From Rhodovulum sp. PH10 (GTDB lineage: Bacteria > Pseudomonadota > Alphaproteobacteria > Rhizobiales > Xanthobacteraceae), in contig NZ_AKZI01000045.1 in the NCBI RefSeq assembly GCF_000293785.1, forward strand, positions 1 to 64,000: a stretch of 64,000 nt of DNA, read 5' to 3'. The translations under genes and the position numbers were made by a program. The notes beneath the pieces are model-generated. The model was not told the origin of the DNA. It saw only the letters and a program-made list of their open reading frames with translations, and ran no database searches. Shown one piece after another: positions 8,187 to 17,695 of this stretch (the stretch's first letter is position 1; each line of letters starts with the position of its first letter).

Positions 8187-9059
8187 TCACGCCAGCGCCA
8201 GGAGCCGCACCGGGGCGCCGGTGGCGTCCTTCACCTTGGGCAGCCCGACCACCAGCGTCGCGCCGGAGGCCGGCGCCTGGTCGAGATTGGCGACGTTCTC
8301 GAGCCCCCAGCGGCCGGCCGGCAGCCAAATCTTGTGGGTCGGAAAGTCCTGCGACGCACCCTTGTCGAGCGACAGCGTGTCGACCGCGAGGCCGGCGACG
8401 TCGCGCTCCTTCAGGAGCCACAGGGCGGCCTCCGGGGCGATGCCGGGGAAATGCATGGTGCCGTCGATGTCGCGGCCGAGAAAGCGGCCGGTATCGCTGG
8501 TGGCGAGCTTGCCCCAGCCGGAATGCATCGCGACGCAGCAACCCGCCGGCAGCTTTCCGTGCGCGGCCTCGAAGGCGTCGAGATCGGCGCGCGAGAGGAG
8601 ATGGTCGGGATCGGCGTCGGCGGCCGCCGTCACGTCGATCACCGCGAGCGGCACCACCAGCGTCTCGACAGGAATCGCCTCCACCGCCGCCGCGTTCTCG
8701 GAGAAATGCACCGGCGCGTCGAGATGGGTGCCGGTGTGCTCCACCAGCGTCCAGGTCTTCATGTTGTAGCCGTCCTTGTCGAAGACGGCGCGATCCTCGA
8801 ACGTGATCGCCGGATCGCCGAGAAAGGTCGGGAAATCGGCCGTCAGCGTGTGGGTGAGGTCGATCACCCGCCGCCCCTCGCCGAGCATCGCCGCCGCCGG
8901 CCCCGGCGCCGGCCCGGCGAGCGCGCGACCGGCCGGCGCCACCGCGGTCGCGGCGAACGCCACCGTCCCCGCCCCGGTGCCGCGAAAGAAGCCGCGGCGC
9001 GAGACGCCCTCGCGCCGCACCGCTGCCCGCACCGCATCCATGCATCCGGCGACGCACAT
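8187..9059 (-). CDS. Tat-exported cyclase-family metal-dependent hydrolase
   Basis: This 290-residue protein starts at the ATG that follows GGGAGGACGGC; longer upstream frames lack such a site. Residues 20-25 (SRRGFF) followed by a hydrophobic stretch to about 50 form a twin-arginine signal, so the enzyme should act folded in the periplasm. The body is the cyclase/kynurenine-formamidase fold, with the metal motif HTGTHLDAPVHF at 108-119 and a second conserved region AVDTLSLD near 245. Substrate in this family is usually an amide or ester such as a formylkynurenine-like compound; the actual one is unknown. It is divergent from the lipid kinase gene that begins 200 bases away. Confidence 0.85.
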   Translation of the reverse strand: MCVAGCMDAVRAAVRREGVSRRGFFRGTGAGTVAFAATAVAPAGRALAGPAPGPAAAMLGEGRRVIDLTHTLTADFPTFLGDPAITFEDRAVFDKDGYNMKTWTLVEHTGTHLDAPVHFSENAAAVEAIPVETLVVPLAVIDVTAAADADPDHLLSRADLDAFEAAHGKLPAGCCVAMHSGWGKLATSDTGRFLGRDIDGTMHFPGIAPEAALWLLKERDVAGLAVDTLSLDKGASQDFPTHKIWLPAGRWGLENVANLDQAPASGATLVVGLPKVKDATGAPVRLLALA

Positions 9060-9256
9060 GCCGTCCTCCCGTGGCCGCTTCACTCGTGTCGATCTGCCTA
9101 TACTCGAAGTCGTCGGCGGCCACACGAAGGCGGGCATGAAAAACCGGCAGCGGTGCCCTGCGACCGCCGCTGCCGAGCAGCCGGCGAACGGGCGGAGGAA
9201 CGAACCGGCGGCGACGGCGTTTGCTTTCGGTTTTCCCGAGCACCCGTGCATTCCCG

Positions 9257-10240
9257 ATGATCGACGCGCTCACCACCGCCTCGCCGCCCCTCGCCCCGGA
9301 CGCACTGCCGAACGCACGAATCGGGGCGAAACGCCGCTGGCACCTGGTGCTGAACGCCCGCTCGGGGGCGAGCGCCGACGGCGCCCTGACCGCTTCCGAC
9401 CTCGTGACGCGGCTGCGCGCCGCCGGCCTCGATGCCGACACCGGCGACGACCCCGAGGCGACGCTCGCCCAAAAGGTCGAGGCGGCGATCGAAAGCGGGG
9501 CGGAGGTGATCGTCGCGGCGGGCGGCGACGGCACCATCACCGCGGTCGCGAGCGCCTTGGTCGGCACCGACCGCACGCTGGCGCTGCTGCCGCTCGGCAC
9601 CGCCAACCTGCTCGCCCGCGATCTCGGCGTGCCGCTCGACCTCGACGCGGCGATCGCCGCGCTCGCCACGATGGCGCCGAAAAGGATCGATGTCGGCGAG
9701 GTGAACGGCACCGTCTTCCTGCACAAGATCGTGCTCGGCTTCGTGCCCGGCCTCGCCGCCGCCCGCGAGCGTCTGCGCGGCCGCGGCTTTTGGGCGTCCT
9801 TCGCCTTCCTCCGCCATTTCGTCCGAAGAGTCCGGCGGACGAGGCGGATCAGCGCCCACCTCACCACCGGCGACGGGCGCCGCCGGGTGGTGCGGGCGGC
9901 GGCGATCGCGGTGTCGAACAACGCCTACGACGAAGGCGTCGGCCGCTTCTTCTGCCGCTCGCGGCTCGACGGCGGCAGCCTCGGCCTCTACGTGCTGCGG
10001 CGACCGGGGCTGTTCACGATGGTGAAGCTCGCCGCCGGCATGCTGGTCGGCCGCTGGCGGCGGAGCGAGGAGCTTTGGGTGGGCGCGGCGAAAAGCGTCG
10101 TGCTGCGCAGCCGGCGACGCCGGCTGATGCTGATGATCGACGGTGAGGTTTCGGGCTTCTCGACGCCGCTGAAAGTGCGGATCAGGCCGCAGGCGCTGTC
10201 GGTGCTGGCGCCTGCCGCCGGGCCGGATGCGAGCGGATAG
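9257..10240 (+). CDS. diacylglycerol kinase-family lipid kinase
   Basis: The 327-residue product has the DAGK catalytic domain, with GGDGT at 89-93 and the LPLGTANLLARDL segment at about 111-123. A beta-rich C-terminal half ends in the DGEV region (about 294-310). It should phosphorylate a lipid such as diacylglycerol at the inner face of the membrane. A start 36 bases upstream is possible because neither ATG has a clear ribosome-binding site. The next gene begins 6 bases after its stop, so the two form an operon. Lipid kinase versus other NAD-kinase-like activity cannot be decided by eye. Confidence 0.88.
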   Translation: MIDALTTASPPLAPDALPNARIGAKRRWHLVLNARSGASADGALTASDLVTRLRAAGLDADTGDDPEATLAQKVEAAIESGAEVIVAAGGDGTITAVASALVGTDRTLALLPLGTANLLARDLGVPLDLDAAIAALATMAPKRIDVGEVNGTVFLHKIVLGFVPGLAAARERLRGRGFWASFAFLRHFVRRVRRTRRISAHLTTGDGRRRVVRAAAIAVSNNAYDEGVGRFFCRSRLDGGSLGLYVLRRPGLFTMVKLAAGMLVGRWRRSEELWVGAAKSVVLRSRRRRLMLMIDGEVSGFSTPLKVRIRPQALSVLAPAAGPDASG

Positions 10241-10245
10241 CGGCC

Positions 10246-11064
10246 GTGCGGATCGTCCACCTCTCCGACCTCCATTTCGGCCGGCACGACGCGGAGATCG
10301 CCGCCGGGCTCGCCGCCGAGGTGGCCGAGCACGCCCCCGATCTCGTGGTGGTGAGCGGCGACTTCACCCAGATCGGCAGCGCCGCCGAGTTTTCCATGGC
10401 GAGCGACTTCCTCCGCACGCTGGGGGCGCCGGTGTTCGCCGTGCCGGGCAACCACGACCTGCCGGCGCGCGACCTGGTGCAGCGCTTCCTCGATCCTTAC
10501 GCGCGCTATCGCCGCTACATCGCCGAGGAGATCGAGCCGACGCTGGTGCGCGACGGCGTGGCGCTGGTCGGCATCAACACGGCGCGCCGGCTGCGGCTCG
10601 GGCTCAACTGGGCGGAAGGCTCGATCGGCCGCGAGCAGCTGCGCCGGGTCGCCGCCCGCTTCGAGGCGGCGCCCAAGCACGCCGTCCGGGTCGTGGTGGC
10701 GCACCACCCGCTGCTACAGCCGGACGTCGCGATCTCGATGAAGACGGTGAAGCGTGCCGACCTCGCGCTGAAGACGTTTGCCGCGCTCGGCGTGCGGCTG
10801 GTGCTGTCCGGCCACTTCCACCTGTCCTATGTGCGCCGCCACGCGCCGGGCGAGATCGCCACCGCAGTGCCCGCCGGGCCGCGCCGCGCCGCGTGCGGCG
10901 AGCTTCTGGTTGTGCAGGCCGCCACCACCATCTCCACCCGCACCCGGCAGGAGCCGAACGCCTTCAACGTGATCGATGTCGGCCGGAGCGTCTCGGTGCG
11001 GGTGCGGGAATGGGCCGAGGGCGACTGGCGCACCCGCGAGGCCGGAGTGATGGCCACCGCCTGA
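10246..11064 (+). CDS. calcineurin-like metallophosphoesterase
   Basis: Starting from GTG, the 272 residues carry the metallophosphoesterase signature: DLHFGRH near residue 8, SGDFT near 38, GNHD near 72, two histidines in VVAHHP near 152, and GHFH near 189. This two-metal site hydrolyses phosphodiesters or monoesters such as cyclic nucleotides or lipid phosphates. It lies 6 bases after the lipid kinase, hinting at work on phospholipids or signalling nucleotides. There is no signal peptide, so it is cytoplasmic. Substrate unknown. Confidence 0.88.
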   Translation: MRIVHLSDLHFGRHDAEIAAGLAAEVAEHAPDLVVVSGDFTQIGSAAEFSMASDFLRTLGAPVFAVPGNHDLPARDLVQRFLDPYARYRRYIAEEIEPTLVRDGVALVGINTARRLRLGLNWAEGSIGREQLRRVAARFEAAPKHAVRVVVAHHPLLQPDVAISMKTVKRADLALKTFAALGVRLVLSGHFHLSYVRRHAPGEIATAVPAGPRRAACGELLVVQAATTISTRTRQEPNAFNVIDVGRSVSVRVREWAEGDWRTREAGVMATA

Positions 11065-11122
11065 GCGCGCGGCAGGTGCGCAGCGCCGGGTTTGCACCGC
11101 CGCCGGAGCGTCCCACCCCGTC

Positions 11123-13237
11123 TCAGGCCGCCCGGACGGTGGCGAGGAAGCGGCCGACCTCGAGCTTGAGCCGATTGCTCTCGCCGGCCAGCGCCTGCGC
11201 CGAGACGAGCACCTGCGCCGAGGCCGAGCCGGTCTCGCGGGCGCCGTGATGGACCTCCTCGATGGTGCTCGCCAGCGCCGCGGTGCCGTGCGAGGCCTGC
11301 TGGATGTTGCGGGCGATCTCGCCGGTGGCGGCGCCCTGCTGGGCGACCGCCGCGGCGATCGCCGAGGAGATCTCGGCGATGCGGCCGATGGTGGTGCCGA
11401 TCGCCTCGATCGCCACCACCGAGTCCTGGGTCGCGGACTGCATGCCGGCGATCTGCGCGGCGATGTCGCCGGTCGCCTTGCCGGTCTGCGAGGCGAGCTG
11501 CTTAACCTCCTGGGCCACCACCGCAAAACCCTTGCCGGCCTCGCCGGCCCGGGCCGCCTCGATGGTCGCGTTGAGCGCCAACAAGTTGGTCTGCTCGGCG
11601 ATCGCCTTGATGAGCTGGACGACGTCGCCGATGCGGCCCGCCGCCTCCGAGAGCTGGTCGATCTTGGCGTCGGTCGACCTCGCCTGCTCGACGGCGTCGT
11701 GGGCGATCCGGGCCGATTCCTGCACCTGCCGGCCGATCTCGTCGATCGAGGCGGTCATCTCCGTGGTGGCCGAGGCAACGCTCTGGACGTTGGCGGAGGC
11801 CTGGCCGGAGGTTTCGGCCGCGCTCGCGACGTGATCCTGCGTCGCCTCCGCCGTGCGGGTCAGCGTGCCGGCGGAGGCCTCGAGCTCGGTCGAGGCGGAC
11901 GACACCGTCTCGATGATCTCGCCCACCGCCCCCTCGAAGGCGTCGGCGAGCCGCTGCATCTCGCGCCGACGCTCGGCGGCTGCCGCCATGTCGGCGGCCG
12001 CCTTGGCCTCCACCTCCTGACGGGCCTTCTCGGCCGCCTTGATCTTGAACGCCTCGACCGCACCGGCGATCTCGCCGACCTCGTCGCCGCGGCCGAGCCC
12101 GGCCAGCACCACGTCGAAATTACCGTCCGCCAGCTCGCGCATGCTGCTGGTGAGCCGGCCGAGCGGCCGCGCGATGCGTCGCCACGCCACCAGGAAGCCG
12201 GCCGCGCCGACCACGAGCGCGAGCGCGAGCCCGCCGATCGAGAGGCCGAGCGCGAGGCGTGCGTCCGCGGCGAGCGCGTCGGAATGGCGGATGATCTCGG
12301 CCAGCGCCGCCGTGCAGACCGCGACCAGCGCATCGAGCGAGGCGTTGGCGGCGTTCAAGAAGTCGAGCTCGGGGACCGGCGAGGCACGCCCCTCGGCCGC
12401 CGCCTTCTCGATCTCGGTGCGGATCGCCGCATAGGTCTCGAACCGGCTGCGCTGGGCCTCGCCGATGGCCGCGACCACGGACGGTGCGACGCCGGGACGG
12501 GCCGCCAGCGTCCGGGCGACGTTCCAGGCGACGTTGGTCTCGCCGCCGAGCGCCGCACGCTGCTCGCGCGCCTCGGCCGAGAACGCCCGCGCCGTCCTGA
12601 TCTGCTGGGTGAGGGTGCGCTCCTTGCCGGCATATGCCCGCACGGTCCAGGCCGCTTCCTTGATCTGGACCAGCTCGGCGATCACCGGGTCGAACATCCG
12701 GATCTTGTCGGTCAGCGCCGACGACACCCGCTCCAGCTCGGAGCTGAACGCGAGATGCGTCGCGAAATACTCCTTGGCGAGACCGGGCGGGCGCTCGGCG
12801 AGCGGCCGGGTGATGGCCGCATCGGCCGTCTTGCGGATGGCTTCGAGATCCGCCGCGCGGCGCCGCAGCTCGCCGACCACGTCGCCGTCGGCACATTTCA
12901 GGCTGCCGCAGGCGACGAGCAGCGCCTGCAGTGCCGGGGCCGCCTTGGCGCGCGCCGCCGAGAACTGCGCCGCGAGCTTGGGATCGGCCAGCTTGTCCGC
13001 CTGCAGCGCATTGAACATCGTTCCACGCTCGCCGAGCGTGTACTGAATGACGTCGAACAGCTCGCGATTGGCGACCGCGATGTCCTCGATCTGATCGGTG
13101 GCGCGGACCTTCTTCCACGCCTCGACCAGCGTCAGCGACGACTGAACGCCCATCACCACGGCGCACAGGCCGAACAACAGGTAGAGAGACGTGGAAATCC
13201 TGATGCCACGGCGAGGCGCGGCTGCCGACCTGCTCAT
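11123..13237 (-). CDS. methyl-accepting chemotaxis protein
   Basis: This is a 704-residue chemoreceptor. A first membrane helix lies at about 14-38, a long helical periplasmic sensor follows, and a second membrane helix lies near 325-350. Then come HAMP and a signalling domain whose hairpin tip [20 protein letters not shown] lies near residue 570. There are no C-terminal CheR/CheB tether residues. The start is placed just before the first membrane helix; a longer 75-residue N-terminal extension would be Arg-rich and unlikely. Ligand unknown. It is an orphan receptor with no other chemotaxis gene in the window. It ends 59 bases from the convergent phosphoesterase. Confidence 0.92.
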   Translation of the reverse strand: MSRSAAAPRRGIRISTSLYLLFGLCAVVMGVQSSLTLVEAWKKVRATDQIEDIAVANRELFDVIQYTLGERGTMFNALQADKLADPKLAAQFSAARAKAAPALQALLVACGSLKCADGDVVGELRRRAADLEAIRKTADAAITRPLAERPPGLAKEYFATHLAFSSELERVSSALTDKIRMFDPVIAELVQIKEAAWTVRAYAGKERTLTQQIRTARAFSAEAREQRAALGGETNVAWNVARTLAARPGVAPSVVAAIGEAQRSRFETYAAIRTEIEKAAAEGRASPVPELDFLNAANASLDALVAVCTAALAEIIRHSDALAADARLALGLSIGGLALALVVGAAGFLVAWRRIARPLGRLTSSMRELADGNFDVVLAGLGRGDEVGEIAGAVEAFKIKAAEKARQEVEAKAAADMAAAAERRREMQRLADAFEGAVGEIIETVSSASTELEASAGTLTRTAEATQDHVASAAETSGQASANVQSVASATTEMTASIDEIGRQVQESARIAHDAVEQARSTDAKIDQLSEAAGRIGDVVQLIKAIAEQTNLLALNATIEAARAGEAGKGFAVVAQEVKQLASQTGKATGDIAAQIAGMQSATQDSVVAIEAIGTTIGRIAEISSAIAAAVAQQGAATGEIARNIQQASHGTAALASTIEEVHHGARETGSASAQVLVSAQALAGESNRLKLEVGRFLATVRAA

Positions 13238-13651
13238 CGAGGAAGCTCGCAATGGGCTCCCGGCGCTCCGGCCGAGCGGATCGGCCGACGGGACCGCCGG
13301 CGAGCGGATTCGGAAAGGACGACGACTGCGACGCGGCCGTCCATGTCCGGATACATGCCCCCGCTTAACAACAGGTTTTTTCATCGTTTGCCGATGTCCG
13401 CGAAAATGCCGTGGCATCGGCCGATGTCGGCGTGAAACGGAGGCCGGCGGGGGTTCGCGCATGGCGACTACGCACGACTACGGAAAGGGGAACCACGACC
13501 GCGCCCGATGGGCGCCGGGTCTGGGGGACCGGCGTCGGTGGATCGGCGTTCCCGCGCGGCTTTCCCGGATCGCCTTTCCCGGATCGCCTTTCCTGGACGG
13601 CCTTCCTGGACGGCCTTCCTGGACCGGCGGCGATTCCGTGTATAAGGCCGC
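13238..13651. other. intergenic region upstream of the ABC-F gene
   Basis: Divergent promoters for the chemoreceptor and the ABC-F gene should lie here. An A/T-rich patch with TTAACAACAGG occurs at about 13364. The end of the region is taken up by tandem 14-nt repeats (13560-13628). No gene recognised. Confidence 0.5.
13560..13628. repeat. tandem 14-nt repeat, five copies
   Basis: Two copies of CTTTCCCGGATCGC are followed by CTTTCCTGGACGGC, a 13-nt CTTCCTGGACGGC and a diverged last unit. The array ends 23 bases before the ABC-F start codon, so it is transcribed only if the promoter lies upstream of it. Confidence 0.85.
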
Positions 13652-15535
13652 ATGCTCGTGCTCACCGACCTGACCGTCCGCATCGCCGGCCGCCTTTTGA
13701 TCGACCACGCCTCGGTCCAGATTCCGACCGGCGCGCGGGTCGGGCTCGTGGGCCGCAACGGCACCGGGAAATCGACCCTGTTCCGCACCATCACCGGGGT
13801 GCACCCGTCCGAATCCGGCACCGTCTCGACGCCGTCGCGCTCGGTGATCGGCACGCTTCCCCAAGAGGCGCCGAACGGTCCGGAGCCGCTGATCGACCTC
13901 GTGCTCGCCGCCCATGTCGAGCGCACCGCGCTGCTCGCCGAGGCCGAGACCGCGACCGACCCGCACAGGATCGCCGAGCTGCACACGCGGCTCGCCGACA
14001 TCGACGCGCATTCGGCCCCGGCGCGTGCCGCCGCCATCCTGCACGGCCTCGGCTTCTCGCACGACGACCAGCAGCGCCCCGTGTCGGAGTTTTCCGGCGG
14101 CTGGCGGATGCGCGTCGCCCTCGCCGCGGTGCTGTTTCGCGAGCCGGAGATCCTGCTGCTCGACGAGCCGACCAACTATCTCGACCTCGAAGGCACGCTG
14201 TGGCTGCAGGATCACGTCGCGCGCTATCCGCACACCGTGGTGGTGATCAGCCACGATCGTGATCTGCTCGACCAGGCGGTCGACCAGATTCTCCATCTCG
14301 AGAACGGCAAGCTCACGCTCTATCGCGGCAACTACGCGACCTTCGAGCGCACTCGCCGCGAGCGGCTGCTGCTCGACCAGAAGCTCGCCAAGAAGCAGGA
14401 GGCGCAGCGCGCCCGGCTCGAGGCGTTCGTCGAGCGGTTCCGCGCCAAGGCGACGAAAGCGCGCCAGGCACAGTCGCGGCTGAAGATGCTGGCGAAGCTC
14501 GCGCCGCCGGCGGCCCGCGTCACCGACGAGGTGCGCGAGATCGTGATTCCGACGCCGCAGAAGATGCTGTCGCCGCCGATTCTGGCGCTCGACGACGTGT
14601 CGGTCGGCTACGAGGCGGACAAGCCGGTGCTGCGCCGGGTGACGCTGCGGATCGACACCGACGACCGCATCGCGCTTCTGGGCTCCAACGGCAACGGCAA
14701 GTCGACGCTGGTGAAACTGATCGCCGGCAAGATCGGCACCATGGGCGGCCGCGTCACCCGTGCCGACAAGCTGTCGATCGGCTATTTCGCCCAGCACCAG
14801 CTCGACGAGCTGATCCCCGAGCAGAGCGTCTATCAGCACGTCCGCCGGCTGATGCCGGACGCCCCGGAAGCGGCGGTGCGGGCCAAGGCCGGCGCGATCG
14901 GCTTCTCGGCGGCGGCGGCCGACACGGCGGTGGAAAAGCTGTCGGGCGGCGAGAAGGCGCGTCTGCTGCTCGGCCTCGCGACCTTCACCGCGCCGCATCT
15001 GGTGCTGCTCGACGAGCCGACCAACCATCTCGACATCGACAGCCGCGCCGCGCTGATCGAGGCGATCAACGAGTTTCCGGGCGCCGTCGTGCTGGTGTCG
15101 CACGACCGCCATCTGCTCGACGCCTGCGCCGACCGTTTGTGGCTCGTCGCGAACGGCGGGGTTTCGGCGTTCGACGGCGACATCGACGACTACCGCCGGC
15201 TGGTGCTCGCCGGCGAGCCGGCGAAGGAGGAGGACGGCGGCGGCAACGGCAAGGGCCTTTCGCGCACCGACCAGCGCCGGGCGGCCGCCGAGCGCCGCGC
15301 CGAGCTCGCCCCGCTCAAGCGAAAGATCGGCAAGGCCGAGCAGGAAATCGCCAAGCTCCACAAGCGGATCGCGACGCTCGACGAAGCGCTCGCCGACCCC
15401 GCGCTCTACACCCGAGACCCGGCCAAGGCGGCGAGCCTCGCAAAAGACCGGGCGGCGGCGGCCGAGGCGCTCGCCCGCCACGAGGACGAGTGGCTGACGC
15501 TGTCGGCCGAGTACGAGGAGGCGATGGCCGGCTGA
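13652..15535 (+). CDS. ABC-F family ATPase
   Basis: The 627 residues contain two ABC ATPase modules in one chain and no membrane segment. Walker A motifs are GRNGTGKST at 34-42 and GSNGNGKST at about 345-353. Signatures are FSGGW near 151 and LSGGEKARLLLG near 430. A charged linker at about 240-290 and a coiled-coil tail at about 540-620 complete the layout. Such proteins act on the ribosome rather than in transport (Uup/EttA/YheS-like group); I cannot assign the subgroup firmly. Confidence 0.92.
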   Translation: MLVLTDLTVRIAGRLLIDHASVQIPTGARVGLVGRNGTGKSTLFRTITGVHPSESGTVSTPSRSVIGTLPQEAPNGPEPLIDLVLAAHVERTALLAEAETATDPHRIAELHTRLADIDAHSAPARAAAILHGLGFSHDDQQRPVSEFSGGWRMRVALAAVLFREPEILLLDEPTNYLDLEGTLWLQDHVARYPHTVVVISHDRDLLDQAVDQILHLENGKLTLYRGNYATFERTRRERLLLDQKLAKKQEAQRARLEAFVERFRAKATKARQAQSRLKMLAKLAPPAARVTDEVREIVIPTPQKMLSPPILALDDVSVGYEADKPVLRRVTLRIDTDDRIALLGSNGNGKSTLVKLIAGKIGTMGGRVTRADKLSIGYFAQHQLDELIPEQSVYQHVRRLMPDAPEAAVRAKAGAIGFSAAAADTAVEKLSGGEKARLLLGLATFTAPHLVLLDEPTNHLDIDSRAALIEAINEFPGAVVLVSHDRHLLDACADRLWLVANGGVSAFDGDIDDYRRLVLAGEPAKEEDGGGNGKGLSRTDQRRAAAERRAELAPLKRKIGKAEQEIAKLHKRIATLDEALADPALYTRDPAKAASLAKDRAAAAEALARHEDEWLTLSAEYEEAMAG

Positions 15536-15642
15536 CCCGGACGAACCGAACCGGTCCGCCGGTCCGCGCCGATCGGGAAATCCGGGCCGAAGCCGGCCGC
15601 GGCTCGACAGCGGCGGTCACCGATCGCTGCTATACTGCCGCC

Positions 15643-16485
15643 ATGTCGGACCGTCCCCTTCCCGTCGCCTCCCCTGCCCCCGTGCCGATGCCGGCGGCCA
15701 AGTCGCGCGTCACCGCGCGCACGCTGCTGCTCGGCGACCGCATCGACACCACCGGGCTCGAGCGCAGCGACCTGCTCTCGACCACCCCGCTCGCCTTCCG
15801 CTCCGGCGCCACCGGCTTCGCGGTGCTGTTCCGCTACGGCGTCTCGGTGCTGGTCGGCCTGTCGCCGATCGAGGAGGACGAGGTGGTGCGGGCGCTCGGG
15901 CCGCGCCTGCACGGGCGGTACGACACCACCGAGGACGAATCGACCGTCATCGAGATCACCCCCGACCAGGACGACCAGGTGGTGCCGGGCGGGCCGGTGT
16001 CGGTGCGCACGCTGTCGCCCTCGCGGATTTTGGTGATCGCCGACGTGCTCGCCAAGAACGCCGCCCTGTCGCGCGACGAGCGCGAGGTCTCCAAGGTGAT
16101 CGAGGTGATGGAGCCGTTCGCGGCCGCCCTCGCCCGCACCGGCAAGTCGCCCTCCAACCGGCGAAAGATGCTCGCCACCATCGGCCAGGCGCTGCAGGTG
16201 CAGCACCGGCTCGCCGGCCGCGTCGAGATCGAGGACAAGCCCGACATTTTGTGGGACCAGCCGGAGTTCGAGCGGCTGTGGCTGCGGCTCGCCGACGAGT
16301 ACGAGCTGAAGGAGCGCGCCACCTCGCTCGCGCGCAAGCTGCAGGTGATCGACGAGACCGCCCACGCCATCACCGAGATCATCGACACCGAGCGCAGCGT
16401 GCGGCTGGAAATGACCATCGTGTTGTTGATCGTCGTCGAGGTTCTCGTCACCTTCTACGAGTTGTACGTTCGAGGCGGCCACTGA
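15643..16485 (+). CDS. RMD1/DUF155 family protein
   Basis: This 280-residue protein ends in a single membrane helix (MTIVLLIVVEVLVTFYELYV, about 257-276). Just before it is the conserved ITEIIDTERSVRLE segment typical of the RMD1/SIF2 family known from mitochondrial inner-membrane proteins and bacterial relatives. The molecular function of bacterial members is not established. The start lies after the ABC-F gene with 107 bases between; a longer frame into that gene is spurious. Next gene begins 33 bases downstream and is likely co-transcribed. Confidence 0.8.
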   Translation: MSDRPLPVASPAPVPMPAAKSRVTARTLLLGDRIDTTGLERSDLLSTTPLAFRSGATGFAVLFRYGVSVLVGLSPIEEDEVVRALGPRLHGRYDTTEDESTVIEITPDQDDQVVPGGPVSVRTLSPSRILVIADVLAKNAALSRDEREVSKVIEVMEPFAAALARTGKSPSNRRKMLATIGQALQVQHRLAGRVEIEDKPDILWDQPEFERLWLRLADEYELKERATSLARKLQVIDETAHAITEIIDTERSVRLEMTIVLLIVVEVLVTFYELYVRGGH

Positions 16486-16518
16486 CCGGGCCACCGCGAC
16501 GAAAAGGGAATTGTTGCA

Positions 16519-16953
16519 ATGCCGTTCGAGAGCGACATCGTCGCCGGGGAGGAGCGCTCCCTGACGCTGGTGTCCGGGGAGACCACCAGCTGGACCGACC
16601 GGACCATCGTCGACGTGACCTGGACCTGCTTCTTCCTCGGCGACGACGCCGGAACCTACAAGGCCTCGCCGGTGAAGGTCGCGGTCTATCCGCCGAGCCA
16701 CCGGGTCACCGGGGTCGACATCCAGCTGGTCGAGCGCCACGGCCGGTCCGGAACGGTCGCCCGCAGCGAGACCTTTCGGCTGCAGCCGAACGGCTCGAGC
16801 TTCGACTGCGAGTTCGAATGGACCTCGACGGCCGCCGTCCCCGAGCAGGAGCTGTCGGTGCGGCTCCTGACCGACGAGCCAGGCGAGAGCGAGATGCTGC
16901 TGAAGGACCCGATCTCCCGCCGCCGCAATTTTCTGGTCGCCTTCGGGCGGTGA
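16519..16953 (+). CDS. hypothetical beta-rich protein
   Basis: A 144-residue protein of alternating polar/hydrophobic composition (for example SLTLVSGETTSWTDRTIVDV), suggesting a beta-sandwich. It has no signal peptide, no membrane helix and no family I recognise. It follows the RMD1-family gene by 33 bases. The end of the gene, TTCGGGCGGTGATG, is immediately repeated with one change, a small direct duplication. Confidence 0.65.
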   Translation: MPFESDIVAGEERSLTLVSGETTSWTDRTIVDVTWTCFFLGDDAGTYKASPVKVAVYPPSHRVTGVDIQLVERHGRSGTVARSETFRLQPNGSSFDCEFEWTSTAAVPEQELSVRLLTDEPGESEMLLKDPISRRRNFLVAFGR

Positions 16954-17074
16954 TGTTTCGGGCGGTGATGCTTCGGCCGGCGACCGGCCGCCTCCCGGCT
17001 CGCACGACGGGTGACGGCGGTCGAGACCGCTCGTCCGAAATTCGTCGTCCGAGAATCGTCATCGTGTTCTCGTA

Positions 17075-17121
17075 CCTCCTGGGCGGGCAACCGTCCGTAC
17101 CGGCACACCGACCCCAGGAGG
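17075..17121 (+). promoter_or_regulatory. inverted repeat sequestering the pvlArgDC ribosome-binding site
   Basis: CCTCCTGGG (17075-17083) and CCCAGGAGG (17113-17121) are perfectly complementary over 9 bp with a 29-nt loop. The right arm contains the AGGAGG ribosome-binding site four bases from the ATG at 17126. The stem would hide that site and block translation until opened. Confidence 0.6.
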
Positions 17122-17125
17122 CGCC

Positions 17126-17695
17126 ATGTTTCCCGTTCCGACGCAGGTCTTTCTCACCCGCGGGGTGGGCGTGCACAAGCAGCCGCTCACCGCCTTCGAG
17201 TACGCGCTGCGCGACGCCGACATCGAGCAGCAGAACCTCGTCACCGTCTCCTCGATCCTGCCGCCGCGCTGCCGGCTGATCACCCGCGAGCAGGGCGTGC
17301 CGACGCTCGCGCCCGGCGAGATCACCTTCTGCGTGATGGCGCGGACCGAGACCAACGAGCCGGGCCGCCGGATCGCCGCCTCGATCGGCCTCGCCCGGCC
17401 GAAGGACCCTTCCGTCTACGGCTACATCTCCGAGCACCACGGGTTCGGCATGACCGAGACCGAGGCCGGCGACTATGCCGAAGACCTCGCCGCCAGCATG
17501 CTGGCCTCGACGCTCGGCATCGAGTTCGACCCCGACGCGGCCTGGAACGAGCGCAAGAAGCTCTACGAGACCACCGACCTGATCGTCGACACGCTGTCCT
17601 TCACCGCGGCCGCCACCGGCGCCGACGACGGCCGCTGGACCTGCGCGGTCGCCGCCGCGGTGTTCCGCTTCTCTCCCGTCGAGGCCGGCGAATGA
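17126..17695 (+). CDS. pyruvoyl-dependent arginine decarboxylase
   Basis: The 189-residue proenzyme has the PvlArgDC layout. The self-cleavage site LVTVSSILPP places the processing bond between Ser42 and Ser43, giving a beta chain and a pyruvoyl-capped alpha chain. Conserved regions ITFCVMA and GYISEHHGFGMTE follow. It converts arginine to agmatine without PLP. The next gene, an agmatinase, overlaps the stop by four bases (ATGA), so the pair makes putrescine from arginine. This enzyme class is best known from archaea and Chlamydia. An inverted repeat over the ribosome-binding site suggests translational control. Confidence 0.9.
   Translation: MFPVPTQVFLTRGVGVHKQPLTAFEYALRDADIEQQNLVTVSSILPPRCRLITREQGVPTLAPGEITFCVMARTETNEPGRRIAASIGLARPKDPSVYGYISEHHGFGMTETEAGDYAEDLAASMLASTLGIEFDPDAAWNERKKLYETTDLIVDTLSFTAAATGADDGRWTCAVAAAVFRFSPVEAGE

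Noticed and set aside
8023-9921. 632-codon minus-strand frame across the cyclase and lipid kinase
   Set aside because: Overlaps two genes with intact motifs in other frames; Arg/Ala low complexity.
11246-13435. 729-codon plus-strand frame opposite the chemoreceptor
   Set aside because: Mirror of the receptor codons (Leu/Asp/Arg-rich). The receptor has full domain order.
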